Source of the DNA: Desulfuromonas soudanensis
GTDB taxonomy: Bacteria; Desulfobacterota; Desulfuromonadia; Desulfuromonadales; WTL
NCBI RefSeq assembly: GCF_001278055.1
Contig: NZ_CP010802.1
Coordinates: forward strand, 3,782,001 to 3,846,000
Direction: 5' to 3'
DNA: 64,000 bases
A program made the position numbers and the translations under genes. This document shows, piece after piece, positions 1 through 8,757 of this stretch; the first letter of the stretch is position 1; every line of letters starts with the position of its first letter. The notes beneath the pieces are model-generated. The model worked only from the letters and a program-made list of their open reading frames with translations. It searched no databases and was not told the DNA's origin.

Positions 1-1992
1 GCCGTCGAGGGCGGTGAAAGTGCCGCTCTTCTCGGCGAAGGAGGAGCCGGGGAGGACGACGTGAGCCAGGGCGCAGAGCTCGGTATCGAGGATATCCTGA
101 ACGACGAGGCATTCCACCCTGGCCAGTGCCTTGCGCCAGCGACCGCTCTCGGGGAAAGATACAAGCGGATTGGTCGCCGCCAGGTAGAGGAAGCGAATCT
201 CCCCCTTTTCGATGCCGGAAAGAATACCGGCGGCGTCGAGCCCCCCGGCGGGAAGCTTGGCGCCCCAGGCCTTCTCGAAGCGGGCGCGCCCGGCTTCGTA
301 GGGGTGATAGCCGGGGAGAAACTCGGGGCAGACACCCATGTCGAGAAGGCCCTGCATGTTCCCCTTTTCGTCGACAGGGAAAAGCCCGCCGAGGTCGCCG
401 TGGAGAGCGCCACTGATCATGGCCAGGTTGGCGATTGCCGCCGTCTTCTCTTCGGCCCCTTTGGACTTGCCGATGTCGGCGCCGAGAATCAGGGCCACCG
501 AACCGGCGCGGCCAAGGTAATCGGCGGCCTCGCGTAGCAAATCGAGAGAGAGGCCGGTCCCGGAGACCGCCTCTTCGAGGTCGACGGCGGCAAGGTGGGC
601 CTTGAGTTCGTCGAGATTGCCGACGAAGCGCCGCAGAAAGTCCTCGTCGGCGAGCCCCGCCTCGAGGATCAGCCGGCCGAGGGCGTTGGCGAGAAGGACT
701 TCGCTTCCCGGGCGGTACTGCAGTGAGACATGGGCATAGCGGTTAAGCTTGACCCGGCGCATGTTGGCGACCACCAGCTTGCCGTCGTTCTTGCGGCAGG
801 CCGATTCGATCTGCCAGTCGAGAGCGGGAGCTTCGGCGGTGACGTCGCAGCCGAAGACGAGGACGGCCTCGGCCCCGGAGATGCGGTCGATGCGGTTGCT
901 GGCCCCCTTGAGGCCGAGAGCGGCATCGAGGGCCTTGTGGGTGCGCAGGGCGCCGAAACGGGCCTCGGAATCGATGTTGTTGCTGCCGAGGGCGACACGA
1001 AAGAGTTTCTGAAAGAGGTAGTTTTCCTCGTTGGTCAGCCGCGGCGAGGCGAGACCCGCCAGCGCGGCGGCTCCGGATTCGCTCTTGAGGCGGTGAGCCG
1101 CGCCGGCGACGGCGGCCAGGGCCTCGTTCCAGTCGACCTTCTCCAGGCCCTCCCCTTTTTTGACCAGGGGGTGGAGGAGACGGCGCTCGGAGTTGACATA
1201 GCCGTAGCCGAAGTAACCGCCGATGCAGAGGTTGCCGCCGTTGACGCTCTCGTCGTCGGAGGTGACGCGATAGATGCGGTCCCCCTTGACGTGCAGATCG
1301 ATCTGGCACTGGCTGCCGCAGTAGGTGCAGATGGAGGGGGTCTTGGTCAGTTCCCAGGGGCGGGCCTTGAACTTGAAGGTCTTGGCGATCAGGGTGCCGG
1401 TGGGGCACACCTCGACGCAATTGCCGCAGAACTCGCAGTCCAGCGGCTGGCCGTCGACGGTGTCGATGAAGGCTTTTTCGCCGCGCTCCCGCACCACCAG
1501 GGCGCTGGCGCCGACGACTTCATGGCAGGTCTTGACGCACTTCTCGCAGAGGACGCACCGGGAGGGGACCTGCTGGATCAGGGGCCAGTCGTTGATCGGG
1601 GCGTGACAGACGTCTTCGGCGCCGAAGGGCTGGGAGACGACATCGAGGTCGTAGCAGATGTTCTGCAGATCGCACTCGCCGGCGGCGTCGCAGACCGGGC
1701 AGTCGAGGGGGTGGTTGATAAGCAGCAGCTCGACGAGCTGGCGGCGCATGGTACGGAGCTTCTCCGACTGGGTGGTCACCACCATGTTGTCGACGGCCAC
1801 CGTGTTGCAGGCGGTCATCGGTTTGTCGACCCCCTCGATCTCCACGACGCAGACCCGGCAGGCGCCGGTGGGAGAAACCTTCTGCAGGTAGCAGAGGGTG
1901 GGAATCTTGATGCCGACCCTGGCGGCGGCTGCCAGGATGGTCGCACCCTTTTCAATCTGGGCGTCTTTTCCGTCGATCTTGAGTTTGATCAT
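1..1992 (-). CDS. sfrA: NADPH:acceptor oxidoreductase alpha subunit, SfrA/NuoG-like (3' end beyond window)
   Basis: The gene reads from ATG at 1992 off the left edge, with 664 codons visible. The N-terminus is a [2Fe-2S] ferredoxin domain (Cys34, 45, 48, 62). Next come a His-Cys3 [4Fe-4S] site (His94, Cys98, 101, 107), a two-cluster [4Fe-4S] ferredoxin module (CVLCEKCVKTC near 146 and CEFCGNCVEVC near 186), and the start of a molybdopterin-oxidoreductase-like domain with its CTYCGSQC cluster near 222. This is the NuoG/SfrA architecture. The partner at 2086-4041 is a GltD-like NADPH flavoprotein with a NuoF-type N-terminus. That pairing matches the cytoplasmic NADPH-dependent Fe(III) reductase SfrAB of Geobacter rather than a complete complex I. 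AAAGGTGA lies upstream of the start. The likely role is NADPH oxidation or balancing; the true electron acceptor in vivo is uncertain. Confidence 0.82.
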   Translation of the reverse strand, partial: MIKLKIDGKDAQIEKGATILAAAARVGIKIPTLCYLQKVSPTGACRVCVVEIEGVDKPMTACNTVAVDNMVVTTQSEKLRTMRRQLVELLLINHPLDCPVCDAAGECDLQNICYDLDVVSQPFGAEDVCHAPINDWPLIQQVPSRCVLCEKCVKTCHEVVGASALVVRERGEKAFIDTVDGQPLDCEFCGNCVEVCPTGTLIAKTFKFKARPWELTKTPSICTYCGSQCQIDLHVKGDRIYRVTSDDESVNGGNLCIGGYFGYGYVNSERRLLHPLVKKGEGLEKVDWNEALAAVAGAAHRLKSESGAAALAGLASPRLTNEENYLFQKLFRVALGSNNIDSEARFGALRTHKALDAALGLKGASNRIDRISGAEAVLVFGCDVTAEAPALDWQIESACRKNDGKLVVANMRRVKLNRYAHVSLQYRPGSEVLLANALGRLILEAGLADEDFLRRFVGNLDELKAHLAAVDLEEAVSGTGLSLDLLREAADYLGRAGSVALILGADIGKSKGAEEKTAAIANLAMISGALHGDLGGLFPVDEKGNMQGLLDMGVCPEFLPGYHPYEAGRARFEKAWGAKLPAGGLDAAGILSGIEKGEIRFLYLAATNPLVSFPESGRWRKALARVECLVVQDILDTELCALAHVVLPGSSFAEKSGTFTALDG

Positions 1993-2085
1993 GGACTATT
2001 CACCTTTAGCACGTCGGGAATGGCCGCCGCCGAATAGCTGGCAGAGGAAACGTCGGGGCCGGTTCAGAGCAGAGAAAAGGAGCGG

Positions 2086-4041
2086 TTAGCTGATGGCCAC
2101 CATCGCCACCCGATAGCAGCGCAGGCAACGTTCGGCCTCCCGCACGGCCTGGCTCTCGGGCATCGCCAGTTCGATCTCCTCGTAATTGTGCGCCCGCTCC
2201 GCACCCGCGACCTTGGGCTGATGCTCGCGGTGAAGCCCGCCGAGAATGCCGACCTGCTCCTTGTCGTCGAAGACTCCGAGCTGATTGAGGATATCTTCCA
2301 TGGCGTCCTCCTCGTCGAGGAAGGCCTTTCCTTCCGAGAGCCAGCGGCTCATGACCCGGGCAGCGCGCCGCCCGTGACCGACCGCAACCACCACGGTCAT
2401 CGCCCCGTATTCGCAGTCGCCGCCGGCGAAGACACCTTCGCAGTCGGTCATCATGGTGCCGCCGTGGGTGACGATGCTGTTCCAGCGGGTCTGCTTGATG
2501 CCGAAATCCTCCTCGCCGAGATAGGAGAGGTCCGGATCCTGGCCGATGGCCGGGATGACCATGTCGCAGGGGATGACGTACTCGCTCCCCGGTTTCGGCG
2601 CCGGCCGACGGCGCCCCGACTCGTCGGGCTCGCCGAGTTCCATGACCACCACTTCGACGCCGACGATCTTGCCGTTTTCGGCGATCAGCCGGGTCGGATT
2701 GCGCAGGAACTCGAACTGGACGTTCTCCTCTTCGGCGTCGTCGACCTCGTAGGACTCGGCGGGCATCTCATGGCGGGTCCGGCGATAGACGAGAATCGAC
2801 TCCTCGGCTCCTTCGCGCAGGGCGACGCGGACGCAGTCAATGGCCGTATTGCCGCCGCCGACGACGATGACCCGTTTCGGCGTTTTGATCGGTTCGCCGA
2901 GAGCCACTTCCCGCAGGTAGTTGATCCCTCCGGCCGAGAACCCCTCGTAGCCTTCGTCCTCCCCTTCGACCCCCATCGGCTTCGACTTGAAGGCGCCGGT
3001 GCCGAGAAAGACCGCATCGTATTGCTCCTTGAGCTCCTTGAGGGAGACGTCGCGGCCGAGCTTGGTGTTGAAGCGGATTTCGCCGCCGAGATTGGTGATG
3101 ATTTCGATATCGCGGCGCAGGAGATGACGGGGCATGCGGTAGTCGGGGATGCCGACGGCCACCGTCCCCCCCGGCTCGGACAGCATGTCGAGGATCGTCA
3201 CCTGGTAGCCTTCGAGAAGAAGGTAGTAGGCGCAGGTCACCCCCGCCGGGCCAGCGCCGACGACGCAGACCTTCTTGTCCTTGCGGGGGGCGGGGACCAT
3301 CGGCGGCTGCTTGTGGTGCATCCATTCGTGGTCGGCGGCGACGCGCTTGAGAACCATGATGCTGATCGGTTCATCGACCAGGGCGCGGCGACAGGCCTTT
3401 TCGCAGGGGTGGGGACAGACCCGGCCGCAGACCGCGGGAATCGGCATGTTGCGGCGGATGGCGGAGAGGGACTCGTCGAAGCGGTATTCCTTGATCTCTT
3501 CGATGTAGGCGGGGATGTCGATATGGGCCGGACACTTGTCCATGCAGGGCGCGGTGAGTTTTTCCTTGTAGGAGGCGGCCAACTTCGGCTTGCGCTCGCC
3601 GCGGATATAGGCGAGATAGTCGTCGCGGAAGTGTTTGACGGTATCGATGACCGGAACGGCCGAAGTCATGCACAGGGTGCACTTGCAGCTCTCCAGGAGG
3701 GTCGAGAGCTCCTCGATGACCTCCAGATCCCGCTCCTCGCCGTGACCGGCGAGGATCCGGGCCAGGGTGTCCTGCAGGACCCGCGTCCCCTTCTTTCCGG
3801 GTGTGCACTTGCCGCAGCAGTAGTTCTGCTGCACCCGCTTCATGTATTCGGCGGCCATGGCGACGATGTCGGTCTCGGGGTCGAGGAGAATAATGCCGTC
3901 CCAGCCCATGAAGGCCCCGACCTTGCCGTCGTCAAGATATCTCTCGGGAAGCTTGAGCTTGAGGGTGGCCAGATCCACTTCACCGCCCTTGCGGTTATCC
4001 ACGACCTCTCGTCCCCAACTGGAAAAAACAACCTGAGCCAA
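2086..4041 (-). CDS. sfrB: NADPH oxidoreductase beta subunit, SfrB-like (NuoF/GltD-type)
   Basis: The protein has about 651 residues. The N-terminal part resembles the C-terminal Fe-S segment of NuoF (CCGKCTPGKKG, with a further Cys cluster at ESCKCTLC). The rest is the small-subunit glutamate-synthase fold: two Cys-rich [4Fe-4S] stretches (CMDKCPAH; CGRVCPHPCEKAC), an FAD-binding GAGPAG and an NAD(P)-binding GGGNTA. I place the start at TTG 4041 because AAGGAGGT ends four bases before it and the protein then begins MAQVVFSSWG. An in-frame ATG at 4089 has no ribosome site and would add 16 residues. The gene lies 93 bp upstream of sfrA on the same strand. In the NuoF-like motif the usual third cysteine is replaced by Gly, so the adjacent extra Cys may serve instead. 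Confidence 0.85.
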   Translation of the reverse strand: MAQVVFSSWGREVVDNRKGGEVDLATLKLKLPERYLDDGKVGAFMGWDGIILLDPETDIVAMAAEYMKRVQQNYCCGKCTPGKKGTRVLQDTLARILAGHGEERDLEVIEELSTLLESCKCTLCMTSAVPVIDTVKHFRDDYLAYIRGERKPKLAASYKEKLTAPCMDKCPAHIDIPAYIEEIKEYRFDESLSAIRRNMPIPAVCGRVCPHPCEKACRRALVDEPISIMVLKRVAADHEWMHHKQPPMVPAPRKDKKVCVVGAGPAGVTCAYYLLLEGYQVTILDMLSEPGGTVAVGIPDYRMPRHLLRRDIEIITNLGGEIRFNTKLGRDVSLKELKEQYDAVFLGTGAFKSKPMGVEGEDEGYEGFSAGGINYLREVALGEPIKTPKRVIVVGGGNTAIDCVRVALREGAEESILVYRRTRHEMPAESYEVDDAEEENVQFEFLRNPTRLIAENGKIVGVEVVVMELGEPDESGRRRPAPKPGSEYVIPCDMVIPAIGQDPDLSYLGEEDFGIKQTRWNSIVTHGGTMMTDCEGVFAGGDCEYGAMTVVVAVGHGRRAARVMSRWLSEGKAFLDEEDAMEDILNQLGVFDDKEQVGILGGLHREHQPKVAGAERAHNYEEIELAMPESQAVREAERCLRCYRVAMVAIS

Positions 4042-4143
4042 ATCGACCTCCTTCAAGACCGCCAGACAGCTCGCGGACCGCGTCCACATGCCTTCGAAAA
4101 GAGCAAAAAACGGGTCTTTTCTGGCAGTTGCCCCCGTCTATTT

Positions 4144-4158
4144 TGTATACAGTATGCA
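4144..4158. promoter_or_regulatory. Palindromic operator candidate upstream of sfrB
   Basis: TGTATAC-A-GTATGCA is a 15-bp inverted repeat with one mismatch, about 103 bp upstream of the sfrB start. The GTATAC core resembles operators bound by FadR/VanR-type GntR regulators. It may control sfrBA. No regulator gene is visible in the window. Confidence 0.45.
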
Positions 4159-4217
4159 GCTAATTACCACAAAAACCGGTGGCAAATCAAGGGAAATTTC
4201 TCCCCGGGGACCCGCTT

Positions 4218-4646
4218 TCAGGGGAAGGGCGGGAAGGGTGAGACGACCTGCCAGAGACCGGCATGATAACGGGTTCCCCCCTCGTAACGCCACAGTTGGC
4301 GGAAGCGGAATTCCTTCACCCGGATGGAGGGGAGTTGATAGTATTCGAGGACCATCTCGACCTCCCCTTCGAGCTCCGAAAGAGGCTGGTCGATCTTTTC
4401 CACACGCACATCGACGATCTGCAGATCGGAGATCCCCTGAAAGAGGGCGAGAAAATCGTCCCGGTAGGGATCGGCCAGGTGGCGTGCCGCCCCCTGAAAA
4501 TCCCCCCAGCGCAGACGCTGGCTGAAGTCGCGACTCTCCCGGGTCAGATCCGCCTCGGAGCGCGCCATCACTCCGCAGGAGCAGAGGAAAAAGAGGGCGA
4601 AAAGGGGCGCCAGTCTCGGGGTACGGCGGAAAAATTTCTGTAGCAT
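4218..4646 (-). CDS. Small predicted lipoprotein of unknown function
   Basis: The protein has 142 residues and starts at ATG 4646, giving MLQKFFRRTP and a hydrophobic stretch that ends in a lipobox-like LFFLCSC. The mature part looks like a compact alpha/beta domain with no catalytic motif I recognise. It is rich in acidic and aromatic residues, with an RQLWRYEGG segment near the C-terminus. A longer reading frame upstream to 4910 overlaps the glutaredoxin gene on the other strand and lacks a signal sequence, so I reject it. The gene is divergent from grxC, with 81 bp between the starts. Function is unknown; it is probably envelope-anchored. Confidence 0.7.
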   Translation of the reverse strand: MLQKFFRRTPRLAPLFALFFLCSCGVMARSEADLTRESRDFSQRLRWGDFQGAARHLADPYRDDFLALFQGISDLQIVDVRVEKIDQPLSELEGEVEMVLEYYQLPSIRVKEFRFRQLWRYEGGTRYHAGLWQVVSPFPPFP

Positions 4647-4727
4647 CGATTGCCTTTCTTGCTTCTCGGCCCGTTTCGTATAGAGTAACTGTCTGTCTTC
4701 GAAACGGGGCACAGCAGAGGAGTTCCC

Positions 4728-4997
4728 ATGAAAAATGTCGAAATCTATACCAAGAGCTATTGTCCCTACTGCAGCCGCGCCAAGGAACTTTTGCGCATCA
4801 AGGAAATCCCCTACACCGAGTACGACGTCACTGTCGATCCGGCCCTGGAGGAGGAGATGCGCCGCCGTTCCGGGCGGGAAACGGTCCCGGAGATCTTCGT
4901 CGAAGGGCAACTGATCGGCGGCTGCAGCGAACTCTTCGACCTCGATGAAGAAGGGGAGCTCGACCGCCTCCTCGGGCTCAAGCCTTCCGGCGGATAA
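4728..4997 (+). CDS. grxC: Glutaredoxin 3-type thiol-disulfide oxidoreductase
   Basis: The 89-residue protein has the dithiol active site CPYC at residues 12-15, the cis-Pro of TVPEIFV, and the glutathione-binding GG of LIGGCSELFDLDEEG. Length and motif order match bacterial GrxC. It reduces protein disulfides and glutathione mixed disulfides in the cytoplasm. A Shine-Dalgarno AGAGGAG lies just upstream of ATG 4728. The 3' end overlaps the convergent homocysteine methyltransferase gene by 20 bp, so the two transcripts run into each other. Confidence 0.93.
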   Translation: MKNVEIYTKSYCPYCSRAKELLRIKEIPYTEYDVTVDPALEEEMRRRSGRETVPEIFVEGQLIGGCSELFDLDEEGELDRLLGLKPSGG

Positions 4998-6825
4998 GAG
5001 CCATCAGCTCCAGCGCCAGCTCGACCCGGCCGAAGGGGGGCATGAGGTAAAATCCCCCCGCCCGCCCGCGGCACCCTTCCACCAGCTCCCCGGCGATCGC
5101 CATCCCCTCGGCGGCCCCTGCGCCGCCGCTCTTCCCCTTCATCCGCGCCCGCACCCCATCGGGGAGACTGATCCCCGGCACCTCATTGTGAAGAAATTCG
5201 GCATTGCGCTCGCTCACCAGCGGCAGGAGCCCGACGAGCACGGGTACCTGCAGGGGGGCGGTGCGCGCCAGAAGCTCGTCGAGGATCTGCGGGGAGTAGA
5301 CCGGCTGGGTCTGCACGAAGCGGGCCCCGGCGGCGATCTTCTTCTGCAGCCGCCGCAGCTGGCCGTCCATGCTCGGCAGATTCGGATTGAAGGCGGCGCC
5401 GAGGAGAAATTGGCTGCAGCCGCCGAGGTCGGCGCCGAGAAGGCTCTTCCCTTCATTGAGGGCCGACAGGAGCTCGAGAAGGCCGATGGAATTGAGATCG
5501 AAGACGCTGGTCGCTCCCGCCTCGCCGCCGACGGAAACGGGATCGCCGGTCACCGCCAGAAGGGTGCGAAGCCCGAGCAGATGGGCCCCCATCAGTTCGG
5601 AATGGAGGCCGATGAGGTTGCGGTCCCGGCAGGTCACGTGGACGATGACCGGGGTGCCGGTATCCTCCTCGATTTTCCGGGCCAGGGCCATATTCCCCAT
5701 GCGGATCCGGGCCAGGGGGTTCTCGGCGAGGCTGATGGCATCGACCCCGGCAGCCGTCAGGGCCCGGGCGGCTTCAATCACCTTGCCGCAGTCGAACCCC
5801 CGCGGCGGGTCGAGTTCCACCGTCACCACCGGCCGCCGTCCCCAGCCGTCGAGAAAGGTCCGGCTGGCGGTGGAGGGAATCCCGGCTTCCGGGCGGACCG
5901 GCGTCTCGACCCGGCGAACCCGGGCACGCGCCGCCGGCTTCACCCCGGCCAGAGCCCCGGCCAGGGCGCGGATATGCTCGGGGGTGGTCCCGCAGCAGCC
6001 GCCGATCAGGGAGGCCCCGGCGCCCGCCATGTCACTGGCCATGGCGGCAAAGTAGTCGGGGGTGGCCAGATAGATGTAGCGGCCGTCGAGATACTGGGGG
6101 AATCCCGAGTTGGGGAAGGCCGACAGGGGCCGATCGGTGGCCCCGGCCATCCGTTCCAGGACCCTGAGGAGCTCCCTGGGGCCGGAGCCGCAATTGGCGC
6201 CAAGCACCGTCGCCCCCGCCTGGGTCAGGCGCCGCGCCGCCTCTTCGGCGGAGAGGCCTTCGCGGGTCCGTCCGTCCTCAATGAAGGCCATCTGGGCCAC
6301 GGCCGGCAGGCCGAGCCTTGCCGCGACACCCAGAGCCAGCTCGAGATCGGCCAGGGAAGCGAAGGTCTCGAGGATAAAGAGATCGACCCCGCCCTGGGCC
6401 AGGGCCTCCATCTGCTCGGCGAGCAGCGCCTCCTTCTGCGACGGGGGAATTTCCTGGGCTTCCCCGCGGGGGCGCCGCAGCGGTCCGACGGAGCCGGCGA
6501 CGAAGCAAAGTTCGCCGGCGGCCTCCCGGGCCAGACGGGCGCCGGCTTCATTGATGGCCCCGACCTTCTTTTCCAGGCCGATGGCCCCCAGAACGGCGCC
6601 GTTGGCGCCGAAGGTGTTGGTCTCCAGAAGCCGGGCCCCGGCGGCGGCATAGTCCCGGTGGACCTGCAGGACCTGCTGCGGGGAGGTGAGATTGAGATAT
6701 TCGAAATTGACATCCAGGGGGATGCCCCGGCTGTAGAGGAGGGTCCCCATCGCCCCGTCGCCGATGATCACTTCTTCGGCGAGACGTTCGAGGAACAGGG
6801 CGCTGCGTGGGTTCAGGGTCTTCAT
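4978..6825 (-). CDS. Bifunctional homocysteine S-methyltransferase / 5,10-methylenetetrahydrofolate reductase
   Basis: The protein has about 615 residues. The N-terminal half (to roughly 300) is a Zn-dependent homocysteine S-methyltransferase domain: GDGAMGTLLY at the start, and the Zn ligands in ANCGSG and GGCCGTTP. The C-terminal half is a MetF-type (beta/alpha)8 methylene-THF reductase, with VTVELDPPRG, LAVTGDP and RFVQTQPVY. The fusion supplies methyl-THF and uses methyl donors for methionine synthesis without the cobalamin domains of MetH. I choose ATG 6825 (MKTLNPRSAL); the longer frame from TTG 6891 has no ribosome site and no homology-like sequence. The gene lies downstream of the heme sensor gene on the same strand, separated by a hairpin. 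Confidence 0.92.
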   Translation of the reverse strand: MKTLNPRSALFLERLAEEVIIGDGAMGTLLYSRGIPLDVNFEYLNLTSPQQVLQVHRDYAAAGARLLETNTFGANGAVLGAIGLEKKVGAINEAGARLAREAAGELCFVAGSVGPLRRPRGEAQEIPPSQKEALLAEQMEALAQGGVDLFILETFASLADLELALGVAARLGLPAVAQMAFIEDGRTREGLSAEEAARRLTQAGATVLGANCGSGPRELLRVLERMAGATDRPLSAFPNSGFPQYLDGRYIYLATPDYFAAMASDMAGAGASLIGGCCGTTPEHIRALAGALAGVKPAARARVRRVETPVRPEAGIPSTASRTFLDGWGRRPVVTVELDPPRGFDCGKVIEAARALTAAGVDAISLAENPLARIRMGNMALARKIEEDTGTPVIVHVTCRDRNLIGLHSELMGAHLLGLRTLLAVTGDPVSVGGEAGATSVFDLNSIGLLELLSALNEGKSLLGADLGGCSQFLLGAAFNPNLPSMDGQLRRLQKKIAAGARFVQTQPVYSPQILDELLARTAPLQVPVLVGLLPLVSERNAEFLHNEVPGISLPDGVRARMKGKSGGAGAAEGMAIAGELVEGCRGRAGGFYLMPPFGRVELALELMALIRRKA

Positions 6826-6915
6826 ATCGGCCGACAGGGATGGGGGGAAGGGACGAAGAGCACAGAGGAGGTTATGCCATAAAAAGAACAAAAGATAAAG
6901 GAGCCAGAGGAGCCT

Positions 6916-6953
6916 GACCCCGGCCGAACCCCGCAGGGATTGCGGCCGGGGTC
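6916..6953 (-). terminator. GC-rich hairpin downstream of the heme-sensor gene
   Basis: Perfect 11-bp arms (GACCCCGGCCG and CGGCCGGGGTC) with a 16-base loop lie 7 bp after the stop of the minus-strand gene 6960-8195. There is no clear T-run on the minus strand, so termination strength is uncertain. Confidence 0.5.
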
Positions 6954-6959
6954 AAAAGC

Positions 6960-8195
6960 CTACCCCTGAAGACGGACGATGGCGGTGTAGAAGAGGTGTC
7001 CCTCCGACTCGGCGACGGAGAGGGAGAACTCCAAGGGGAGGACGGTGCCGTCGCGGCGCCGCCCGGGAAGGCGGTTCAGCTTGTTCACCGCGGCGCCCCC
7101 CTTCTCCTTCAGATAGGCCTCGACCCCCAGGCGATGGAGTTCGGCGTAGTCCTCGTGAATCAGTCGGTCGACGCCGAGGCCGAGGACTTCGGCCTTGCTG
7201 TAGCCGAACATCCGCTCGGCTTCGTGGTTGAAGAGAATGATCTGCCCGTTGGCGAGGAAGGAGATGATGCCGTCGCGGGCCGTCTCCGTAAGGACACGAT
7301 AGCGTTTTTCCGACTCTTCGAGATGGCGGGTCTTCTCCCTCAGATGGTCGATCATTTCATTAAAGCCGTCGATGAGCACGCCGATCTCGTCGCCGCCGCG
7401 GCGCGGGAGTTTTTCCTCGAACTGTCCGGTGCGGACCACTTCGCCGATCACCGTGCCGAAGCGGGCCAGGGGGCGGGTGACGACGACGCGTATGAGGATC
7501 CCCAGGCAGGTGATCAGGGCGAGAAAGACCCCGCCGGTGTAGAGGACGTCATGGCGGACGTTGGCCCAAATCTGCCGGTAGAGCCTGTCCATGGGGATGG
7601 TCACCGAAGCGGCGCCGATGATCTCGCCGATCTGGTAGTTGTAGGCCTGGTCCTTGGCCAGCGGATAGAGTCGCTGGAGAAAGGCCGGGGCGTTTTTCGG
7701 ATCGCCGTGACACTCCAGGCAGCTCTCCTCGGCCGTGAAGGGCTGCAGGTAACGGAAGACCGGCTCCCCCCGGTCCGTGGTGATGGCAAAATACTCGCCA
7801 AGAGCCGGCGTCTCCCGAAAACGCTTCAGGGTCTGGGACTCGAAGGGGTCGGGGGCGTTGCTGGCATTGCGATAGCGCTCGGAAACCTGGCGGATGCGGT
7901 AGTCGAGGTCCTCGGCGACCCGCAGGCCGATGCGGTTGGAAGCCACCACCGGAATCATCCCGTAGCGCTGCTCGGAGAGGACGATGCCGCCGATCTGCAG
8001 CTGGGCCGAGAGGTATTCGCGGGTGCGGATCGCCTGGGAGGCGACCAGGCGCGCCTTTTCCACTGCGTCCTCGAGGATGAAGGCCCGTTGCTGCCGGTAA
8101 CCGAGCCAGGCGGAGAGGGCGAAGAAGAGCAGGAGTATGGCGGCGATGGTGAGATTGATCTTGCTCAGCAGGCTGCGGTTGCGCAACAGGTTCAT
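6960..8195 (-). CDS. Membrane PAS sensor with periplasmic c-heme (DUF3365/Tll0287-like) domain, no output domain
   Basis: The protein has 411 residues. A transmembrane segment (about residues 12-32) is followed by a periplasmic domain containing CLECH, a c-type heme attachment motif, in the style of DUF3365/Tll0287-like sensors. A second transmembrane helix (about 220-240), a HAMP linker (to about 290) and one PAS domain (about 300-411) follow. The protein ends directly after the PAS domain. No histidine kinase, GGDEF or methyl-accepting module follows in frame. It probably senses redox or gas ligands and signals through partner proteins, or it is a shortened kinase. GAGGAG upstream of ATG 8195 supports the start. 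Confidence 0.8.
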   Translation of the reverse strand: MNLLRNRSLLSKINLTIAAILLLFFALSAWLGYRQQRAFILEDAVEKARLVASQAIRTREYLSAQLQIGGIVLSEQRYGMIPVVASNRIGLRVAEDLDYRIRQVSERYRNASNAPDPFESQTLKRFRETPALGEYFAITTDRGEPVFRYLQPFTAEESCLECHGDPKNAPAFLQRLYPLAKDQAYNYQIGEIIGAASVTIPMDRLYRQIWANVRHDVLYTGGVFLALITCLGILIRVVVTRPLARFGTVIGEVVRTGQFEEKLPRRGGDEIGVLIDGFNEMIDHLREKTRHLEESEKRYRVLTETARDGIISFLANGQIILFNHEAERMFGYSKAEVLGLGVDRLIHEDYAELHRLGVEAYLKEKGGAAVNKLNRLPGRRRDGTVLPLEFSLSVAESEGHLFYTAIVRLQG

Positions 8196-8260
8196 GGGCG
8201 CTCCTCTTTCCGACAGGATGGCTACATTCTAGCGGCTTGTCCCCCCCTTGCAAGGAGGGC

Positions 8261-8423
8261 CAGTGTCCCGTTTGGTTAGTCCATTCAGATAATTCTGAGG
8301 CATTTTGGTCGCTGCCAAGGCGGGTCGACGCAGCCCTGGCCGGGCTTAAGCCGAGGAGACCCAACGCAGGGAGCGGCCAAAAGGACCAGAATTAATGGAC
8401 GGAATGAACCAATCGGGACACTG
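8261..8423. repeat. 163-bp imperfect palindrome
   Basis: The two ends are CAGTGTCCCG and CGGGACACTG, and pairing continues with interruptions to a central perfect GGCTTAAGCC at 8343-8352. The whole element could fold into one long cruciform or hairpin. The right end stops 3 bp before the terminal inverted repeat of the IS110-family element. It may be a REP/MITE-like element that served as the IS target. Confidence 0.7.
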
Positions 8424-8438
8424 ATATGGCTGACAGTT

Positions 8439-8757
8439 GTCAATAGAAGAAACGCTCACTGCCCAACTGATTTTCAGCGGTTTTTCGTGCGTTATGTTCC
8501 AGGGCACTTGCAGGGGCGGAACCTGTATTGCGACGGCTAATCAGACTGATATTCGCGGGTTGGGTACCGCCAGACTTGTCTTCGTCGCGGAGCTGCCTCT
8601 CTCTAGTAACGTGAGTTCGGCCAAGGCCTTATCCAATAGTGTCCTCGAGGGTTCTCCTGACCGCGGTTGCGCCCCTGTAACTGCCCTGGAATGTTAGTTT
8701 TGCTTCAATATGCTTTCTCCAACAGGTTTTTGAGGTGATTGAGTTGTTTGTGGTTTG
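8439..8757 (-). ncRNA. Candidate bridge/seek guide RNA region of the IS110-family element
   Basis: These 319 bases between the transposase stop and the end repeat carry no convincing gene. An 86-codon plus-strand frame at 8437-8697 overlaps the terminal repeat and looks spurious. In IS1111-type elements the guide RNA that pairs with donor and target is encoded on this side of the transposase. The position and length fit; the RNA structure itself is inferred, not shown. Confidence 0.4.

Noticed and set aside
2188-4266. 692-codon plus-strand open frame
   Set aside because: It is antisense to sfrB, whose cluster and nucleotide-binding motifs are clear. The plus-strand product is low-complexity Asp/Gly/Val-rich, typical of a GC-rich shadow frame.
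8437-8697. 86-codon plus-strand frame inside the IS110 element
   Set aside because: It starts within the terminal inverted repeat, has no ribosome site and no recognisable domain. The region is better explained as the non-coding tail of the element.
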